Source: Bodo saltans
Lineage: Eukaryota > Euglenozoa > Kinetoplastea > Eubodonida > Bodonidae
Direction of reading: 5' to 3'
Assembly: GCA_001460835.1 (NCBI GenBank)
Contig: CYKH01001779.1
Span: forward strand, 1 to 53,708
DNA: 53,708 nucleotides
The notes beneath the pieces are model-generated. The model made no database searches. It was not told where the DNA came from and saw nothing but the letters and a program-made list of their open reading frames with translations. Every line of letters begins with the position of its first letter. Position 1 is the stretch's first letter. A program made the position numbers and the translations under genes. Positions 49,084 to 53,708 of the stretch are shown one piece after another.

Positions 49084-49761
49084 ATGTCCGCTCCTCCAAG
49101 GAAGCCAAAACTTTGCCTTGCTACAAGTGCAAAAGTTGGAGCTGAAGCCGACCTACTGAACGTTGTCGAGCAGGCCCTTCGAGGCGGCCTCGATGCGGTG
49201 CGATTGACCGATGTTGCGTTGGACCGTGAAGCATACTGCCGCTTGGCTCGAAAAATTCGAGAGTTGTGTGCCAAGTACGACGCAAAGCTGGTCATTCACA
49301 ATCGTGTGGAATGCGCCGCTGAAGTTGCTCCTGATGGCATTGAGTTGACCATGGTCGACAACCCAGCTGCGAATGAGGCGTCTGTACAAGCAGCCCGGGC
49401 TGCTGTGTCGAAGGACTGCTTAGTGGGAATGTCATGCCCTTTGTCGGTCGCGGTTCAGCGGCTTCCAACGAGCATCGATTTTGTTGGTGTCGGTCCGCTG
49501 TTTCCTGACTCTGATCGTCTCCCGGCAAGCGCTGCATTTCTCACGCTGCAACAACTCGGAGAGTTCGTCAAAGCCTCCAAAGTTCGTCGTGTTGCTGCTT
49601 TTGGCGAACTGAATCGACGAAATATTTCTCAAGTGCTATCATCCGGCGTGGAAGTGGTTGTCGTAAGTCGAGAAATTCTTGCTAGTGGCGACCCTCAAGG
49701 TGCAACCAGAGGATTGAAGAGGTTTTTGGAAGAGGTTTCTCGTGGGAAAAGCAAGCTGTAA
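49084..49761 (+). CDS. ThiE/TenI-like TIM-barrel protein with altered active site
   Basis: The 225-residue product follows the thiamine-phosphate synthase/TenI barrel along its whole length: LCLATS in strand 1, ALRGGLDAVRLTD (ThiE 'aL.gGv..vqlR.K'), AKLVIHNRVECA (ThiE 'lliNdrvdlA'), PDGIELTM (ThiE 'adGvHlgq'), VGMSCP (ThiE 'iGxSxH'), DFVGVGPLFPDSDR (ThiE 'Dyvg.GpvfpT.tK'), RRVAAFGELNRRNI and a final VEVVVVSREIL. Most residues that bind the pyrimidine pyrophosphate and thiazole phosphate in ThiE are replaced: the strand-2 Lys, the His of GVH, the His of GxSxH and the Thr/Lys of the phosphate loop. It is therefore unlikely to be a normal ThiE; a TenI-like or regulatory role is possible. ATG 49084 is the first start after the acceptor; an upstream TTG at 49018 is ignored. 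Confidence 0.75.
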   Translation: MSAPPRKPKLCLATSAKVGAEADLLNVVEQALRGGLDAVRLTDVALDREAYCRLARKIRELCAKYDAKLVIHNRVECAAEVAPDGIELTMVDNPAANEASVQAARAAVSKDCLVGMSCPLSVAVQRLPTSIDFVGVGPLFPDSDRLPASAAFLTLQQLGEFVKASKVRRVAAFGELNRRNISQVLSSGVEVVVVSREILASGDPQGATRGLKRFLEEVSRGKSKL

Positions 49762-50195
49762 GGTTTCTTTGGTACAAAGACAAGACGTGAGCGCACACGC
49801 ACTTGATCACTGCAGTGGAACCTTGTGCACTGAACGAAAGGAACTCAGTCACTGCATCAATTCCACAGCTACTCGCACAACCAAATAATATCATCCTTGT
49901 TTCTTTTTCTGGTGTCGGGGGCTCCTGCGAGCACTGCCAACCTGTACGCGTGTGTGACTTCTGTCTATTCCGATCGCTTCGCATCCCCTCATCGTTGCGT
50001 TCGCAAATTGATTCACCTTTTGGGCATTCTGAACAACGAATTGGCCTGTTGCGCATGTGCCATGTTAGATGGTTATTTTCTACAAATGGATTGCTTTTTA
50101 AAAAAGGAGAAGCGTCAAACGTATATTTTCTTCACTAGAAATTTAGTCAACGTCGCGCTCCCCCCGCGGTAGGAAGCACTCTTGTGGTGGTACAA
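49762..50195 (+). other. Intergenic region before the K+ channel gene
   Basis: UTR-like sequence with acceptor candidates at AG 50137-50138 and AG 50171-50172. I see no gene here. Confidence 0.45.
50122..50138 (+). promoter_or_regulatory. Candidate trans-splice acceptor for the K+ channel gene
   Basis: TATATTTTCTTCACTAG ends at AG 50137-50138. There is no ATG between it and 50196. Confidence 0.5.
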
Positions 50196-52346
50196 ATGTT
50201 CATTGAGGAACCACCAACCTCTGCGAGGAGGGGTTCTTCCGCGGGGCCTTTGCGCAGAAAACGGAGCAACTCCCAAACAGGCGGTGGGAGCATCGCAGGT
50301 AGCAGCACAGGTGGCCCAGTAGCGAACCCCTTTGAAACGGAGATGCAAGCGATTGAAGCCAATCCAGGTTGGTTCTTCGCGGCAGAAGACTCGGACGACG
50401 CCTTCATGGACAAAGACGAAGTGTACCGCATCTTGGACGGCGAGCACCTCACGTGGAAGCGAAGGTTTCAATACATTTTCGATGGAGTTCCACACAGAAG
50501 AGATGGCACATTACATTTCGTCATCAACTTTGTTAGTATTGTTGCCATCGTTGTGTCATGCGTCACATTCTGTGTGTTGACACTTCCCCAAAATGTCAAT
50601 ACCAGATCTGAAGCCGGTGTCGACTATGATGTTTGGTTCATCATCGACACTGCATGTGTTGCAATCTTTGTGGTAGAGATTCTTATTCGAATTTGGGCTC
50701 GCAAGGGTTGGAAAGAGATGATCGACGTGTTCTTCGTGATCGACGTCATCACAGTCGTTGGCTTCGTTGCCGACGTGTTACTTGATCAGTTTTCGACAAA
50801 CGCAGGTGGCGTAGCAGTAGTGAGGCTTTTGAGACTATTTCGTGTATTTCGTGTGTTCAAGTTGTCACGGCACTCGAAGTCGCTTCAGCTTGTAGTAATT
50901 GTGCTAAGAAAGAGCGCCGCTGGCCTCACTGTTCTCACGCTCCCACTACTGATTGCAGTGCTGTGCTTCAGTAGCGTGATTTACTTTTTTGAAGTTCTTG
51001 GCGCGACGTGGAACCCAGGACCTCGGTTGTGGCTAGATAGCAATGGCCTTCCTACGAAATTTCAGTCGATCCCAGACGCCATTTGGTTTACCATGTCCAC
51101 CGTGACGACCGTTGGATTCGGTGATATTGTGCCCAAGTCTATTCCTGGTATGGTGGTTGCAGTCATTGCCAGCTTTTTTGGTATCCTAATATTGTCGTTT
51201 CCCAATATTGTGCTTGGTGGCAACCTTCAGTACGCATTCCGAACATTCTATCAACTCCGTGCGCGACGCACACTTGGCCGACAATTTCGTAAAGTGTATT
51301 TTATGATAGTATTCTGCCGTGAGCTTCAAAGGCTAGCTGAGCAGCGTGCGTCAATGCGGGAATATGAACTTCCACAAGAGATCGACGTCGCATCGTCGCC
51401 GCCTGTCACAGTTGCTCCAGAGTTCGTCGTTGCGTTTGACACCGCTGCCGATGTCAAATCGAACTCTGTCTCATCAGGTGGACTCCGCGTTGGTCGAGTG
51501 AATTCGCAAATCGGACTACTCTCTGTCTCCACTGGCGCATCACCACCAGGTGCGCCTGGTTCAAGCAAATTGCCGAAAACAAGCGTCAACTTCATCGCCG
51601 GCAAGCAAGAACTTGATTTCTTTCGCCGAGATGATGTTCCAAGTATCACAAACGATAATATTCGGCAATGGCGGCTCGAGAATATTTTAGGCGTTCGTTT
51701 GCTGCAACGGTTGCTTGAGCTTTGCAGTGGAGTGGGTACCGTGCAGGAACTGCACCACTGCTGTGCCAAGCGTGGTGAGACCATACGATCGACAGACATT
51801 GCTACCGCCGCCTTGTACCTGATGGAGGCGGAGTTCCTTCAAGTTTTTGTGTTTCGTCGTGGCGCAACAAACATGCTTTTGTCGCTGACACAAAAAGCTT
51901 GCCAGGAGCTGATGCTGCACTCCGAAGAAGGTCAAGTAGATTGCATTCGCAGCATCGATGTTGCTCGCATTTTGTGGAAACGAACAGTCGCAGCCCTTCC
52001 TCAGTATTCCTTGCACTTGTTGATCCCTCTGTATCGCATTTGGGCGGCTACCGAAAAGGTTGTCGACAACAAAGAGCATACGCTGAACATGGATGCCAAG
52101 ATTACCTTCTGGAAGATGTCTGGAAGTAGCAATAGCATCGGTGGTGGTGTTGCTGGAGGCGCCGCTATGCGCCGCCCTTCCTCTCTGCCGTTACCGCTAT
52201 CACGGCCGTCGAACGTAGAAATTGAAACTGCAAAATTAGCGTTGCAAATGGTAGTGGATAAGCAGCGCAGGAGGATCGCAGATTTGGAGCAAGAGATTAC
52301 TCAAGCTGCGCAAGACAAAAACTTTCCCCCAATCAAAATGGAATGA
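50196..52346 (+). CDS. Voltage-gated potassium channel (six-transmembrane Kv type) with helix-rich C-terminal domain
   Basis: The 716-residue product has S1 (~108-131), S2 (~145-168), S3 (~176-197) and S4 (~206-225, RLLRLFRVFRVFKLSRHSK with Arg/Lys at every third position, the voltage sensor). S5 follows (~241-267), then the pore helix with filter TVGFGD at 305-310 (context TMSTVTTVGFGDIVPKS), and S6 (~317-340). It should form a tetrameric K+-selective channel in the plasma or an internal membrane. The N-terminus (1-100) is disordered and basic, with no T1 tetramerisation domain seen. The C-terminal cytosolic part contains a ~90-residue segment at ~486-570 with winged-helix character, then a terminal coiled coil (LQMVVDKQRRRIADLEQEI) that could mediate assembly. 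The ORF begins with GTG 50184; ATG 50196 is the first true start. Confidence 0.9.
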   Translation: MFIEEPPTSARRGSSAGPLRRKRSNSQTGGGSIAGSSTGGPVANPFETEMQAIEANPGWFFAAEDSDDAFMDKDEVYRILDGEHLTWKRRFQYIFDGVPHRRDGTLHFVINFVSIVAIVVSCVTFCVLTLPQNVNTRSEAGVDYDVWFIIDTACVAIFVVEILIRIWARKGWKEMIDVFFVIDVITVVGFVADVLLDQFSTNAGGVAVVRLLRLFRVFRVFKLSRHSKSLQLVVIVLRKSAAGLTVLTLPLLIAVLCFSSVIYFFEVLGATWNPGPRLWLDSNGLPTKFQSIPDAIWFTMSTVTTVGFGDIVPKSIPGMVVAVIASFFGILILSFPNIVLGGNLQYAFRTFYQLRARRTLGRQFRKVYFMIVFCRELQRLAEQRASMREYELPQEIDVASSPPVTVAPEFVVAFDTAADVKSNSVSSGGLRVGRVNSQIGLLSVSTGASPPGAPGSSKLPKTSVNFIAGKQELDFFRRDDVPSITNDNIRQWRLENILGVRLLQRLLELCSGVGTVQELHHCCAKRGETIRSTDIATAALYLMEAEFLQVFVFRRGATNMLLSLTQKACQELMLHSEEGQVDCIRSIDVARILWKRTVAALPQYSLHLLIPLYRIWAATEKVVDNKEHTLNMDAKITFWKMSGSSNSIGGGVAGGAAMRRPSSLPLPLSRPSNVEIETAKLALQMVVDKQRRRIADLEQEITQAAQDKNFPPIKME

Positions 52347-53034
52347 TTACTCTCCTATCTACCAAAACGCTCACAACACGTCAACTCAACATCGACAGGA
52401 CACTTTTTTTGAAAAAAAACAATGAAAGGACGTTTGATTGCCAAGGAGGAGCGCAACAAATCTAAATCTGCTACCGATGACGATACTCCCCTCGCAGTCT
52501 AACATATCTGATCGTGTGAAAATGCCTTTTTTTGAGCGTGCCATTTTATTCCCCTGCATCGTGAAACTTTGTTTGCGGTTCGTGCGCATACTTTTCTCAA
52601 GCTTGTGATGAGCAGCGAGAGTGCAAAAGAATCTCGTCTGTCAAAAGAATCAAAAATCGCACCAGGCCAGACCGAAGCGCTGGTTACTTTGTGTGTTGTG
52701 TGTGTGTGTTCTTTTTGTGTGACTTGTATCCTTTGCTGAAAGATGATTGTTGGCATTCCAGCAGCTACTCTCACAGGCAATCCTTGTGTATGTGCAGCAG
52801 TGGCGTGCCATTACCCATCCTCCTCATGATTTGCACAAATTTTATTGCCCCACGGCGACAATCCCCCGTTGTCGTTGGGATTGTACAGTCTTCTGGCAGA
52901 TACTCTGCACTTCCCTTGTGCCAAGTCTGGTGGCCCGAGAACAGCGTGACGAGACGATGAGTTATTCCATGAATCTTGCTACTGTTCCCTCTTTGTGTTC
53001 TCCGTATTCATTATCACAAGAATAACAAAGTAAA
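52347..53034 (+). other. Intergenic region before eL32
   Basis: A GT-rich stretch lies at 52688-52722. The rest is UTR-like. The eL32 acceptor is AG 53019-53020. I see no gene. Confidence 0.45.
52986..53020 (+). promoter_or_regulatory. Candidate trans-splice acceptor for eL32 copy 1
   Basis: A pyrimidine-rich stretch ends at AG 53019-53020, 14 nt before ATG 53035. Confidence 0.5.
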
Positions 53035-53430
53035 ATGGTGAAGCCCGTCGTCCCCAAGCGCATCGTGAAGAAGCGCACCAAGAAGTTCACCCGCCACCAG
53101 TGCGAGCTGTTCAAGCAGATCGGCACCAGCTGGCGCAAGCCCCGCGGTATCGATTCCCCCGTCCGCCGTCGCTATAAGGGACAGAAGGCCATGCCCAACA
53201 AGGGTTATGGTAGCGACCGCACGACGAAGTTCATCAACCCCTCCGGTTTCAAGCACTTCCCCGTGAACAACGTCCAGGACCTCTACATGCTGCTCATGCA
53301 GAACCGCAAGTACGCTGGCGTCATTAGCCACACCGTCGGTGCCAAGAGCCGCAAGGCCATCGTCCGCAAGGCCCAGGAGCTCGACATCCGTCTCGTCAAC
53401 GGTAACGCCAAGCTGCGCAAGCTCGAGTAG
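53035..53430 (+). CDS. RPL32: Large-subunit ribosomal protein eL32, copy 1
   Basis: The 131-residue product is eL32, a 60S subunit protein. Family blocks are clear: PKRIVKKRTKKFTRHQ, SWRKPRGIDSPVRRRYKGQ, MPNKGYGSDRTTKF, PSGFKHFPVNNVQDL, SHTVGAKSRKAIVRKAQEL and the final NGNAKLRKLE. Its length matches the eukaryotic protein. Codons are almost all C/G-ending, as for eS6 and RNR2, which signals high expression. A second copy starts 205 nt after its stop. Confidence 0.97.
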   Translation: MVKPVVPKRIVKKRTKKFTRHQCELFKQIGTSWRKPRGIDSPVRRRYKGQKAMPNKGYGSDRTTKFINPSGFKHFPVNNVQDLYMLLMQNRKYAGVISHTVGAKSRKAIVRKAQELDIRLVNGNAKLRKLE

Positions 53431-53580
53431 GTCCGTACGTTGAGGGCGACATGCGTTAACTAAATGACTCATGTGACCTCCTCTTCCGTGACGTGAAAAG
53501 TGAAACTCTAATACCCTCCCGTTTATGGGCTGGTACGAAAATGGCCTGTCAAACTGCAATTTTGAAATGATCACATTGAA

Positions 53581-53616
53581 GTTTCTTTTTTTGTGTGTTT
53601 TTGTCACTTCACATAG
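53581..53616 (+). promoter_or_regulatory. Candidate trans-splice acceptor for eL32 copy 2
   Basis: A T/G-rich tract ends ACATAG at AG 53615-53616, 19 nt before ATG 53636. It is unrelated in sequence to the copy 1 leader. Confidence 0.55.
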
Positions 53617-53635
53617 ATTTCTCAGGAACTTCAAG

Positions 53636-53708
53636 ATGGTGAAGCCCGTCGTCCCCAAGCGCATCGTGAAGAAGCGCACCAAGAAGTTCCCCCGCCACCA
53701 GTGCGAGC
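53636..53708 (+). CDS. RPL32: eL32 copy 2, 5' fragment (cut by window end)
   Basis: The first 73 nt repeat copy 1 with one difference: the codon after KKF is CCC (Pro) in place of ACC (Thr), at residue 19. The rest lies beyond the window. The 5' flank differs completely from that of copy 1. Confidence 0.92.
   Translation, partial: MVKPVVPKRIVKKRTKKFPRHQCE

Noticed and set aside
52688-52722. GT-rich stretch as a possible transcription-start or strand-switch signal
   Set aside because: Genes on both sides are on the same strand, and short GT runs are common in UTRs.
53014-53682. 222-codon minus-strand open frame across eL32
   Set aside because: Shadow of a strongly biased ribosomal protein gene; no independent support.
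1-53708. tRNA, rRNA, spliced-leader RNA genes, transposons or CRISPR arrays
   Set aside because: Reading the intergenic stretches showed no cloverleaf, no rRNA core sequence, no reverse transcriptase or transposase frame, and no spaced direct repeats.

Overview
The window looks like nuclear DNA of a kinetoplastid protist, most plausibly a free-living bodonid of the Bodo saltans type. All supported genes (19 complete or near-complete, plus three partial or duplicate ones) lie on the + strand, head to tail. None needs an intron. Almost every gene is preceded by a pyrimidine tract followed by the first AG and then, within about 5-180 nt, an ATG. That is the layout of a polycistronic unit processed by spliced-leader trans-splicing. 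The eS6, eL32 and complex I NDUFA9-like proteins fit a eukaryotic nuclear genome. The species call is inference; no spliced-leader RNA, tRNA or rRNA gene is visible.

Layout, left to right. 1-3.7 kb: the end of a coiled-coil protein, an ATP11-type F1-ATPase assembly factor, a LOG/SLOG Rossmann protein and a UAS-UBX protein. 4.0-10.6 kb: an XPR1/SYG1-type SPX-EXS membrane protein, a leucine-rich-repeat protein with a C-terminal Cys cluster, and a chymotrypsin-fold protein whose nucleophile position is Cys. 10.9-15.7 kb: a long low-complexity/TPR/CHAT gene broken in this sequence by three short tandem duplications, each of which shifts the frame by +1. Collapsing them gives one 1,517-codon frame. 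15.7-18.3 kb: a 1.4 kb stretch without a gene, then a CCCH zinc-finger protein. 18.9-27.9 kb: a large unknown protein, UTP6 (18S rRNA processing) and a second unknown helical protein. 28.1-30.2 kb: ribonucleotide reductase small subunit, followed by the first 84 nt of a second copy that runs into a 300-N gap. 30.8-32.9 kb: eS6 and a complex I NDUFA9-like protein. 33.3-48.9 kb: two giant genes, a 1,783-residue multi-EF-hand protein and a 3,253-residue ankyrin/filamin-type protein. 49.1-53.7 kb: a TenI/ThiE-like barrel lacking the usual catalytic residues, a voltage-gated K+ channel, and two tandem copies of eL32, the second cut by the window end.

The genes do not form a pathway; their co-linearity reflects the transcription unit. 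Three genes (RNR2, eS6, eL32) have a strongly C/G-ending codon choice unlike their neighbours, as expected for highly expressed genes, and two of these three are tandemly repeated. The most interesting points are the degenerate TPR-CHAT protein, the Cys-nucleophile trypsin-fold protein, the K+ channel with a winged-helix-like tail, and a 22-codon upstream ORF whose stop overlaps the eS6 start.
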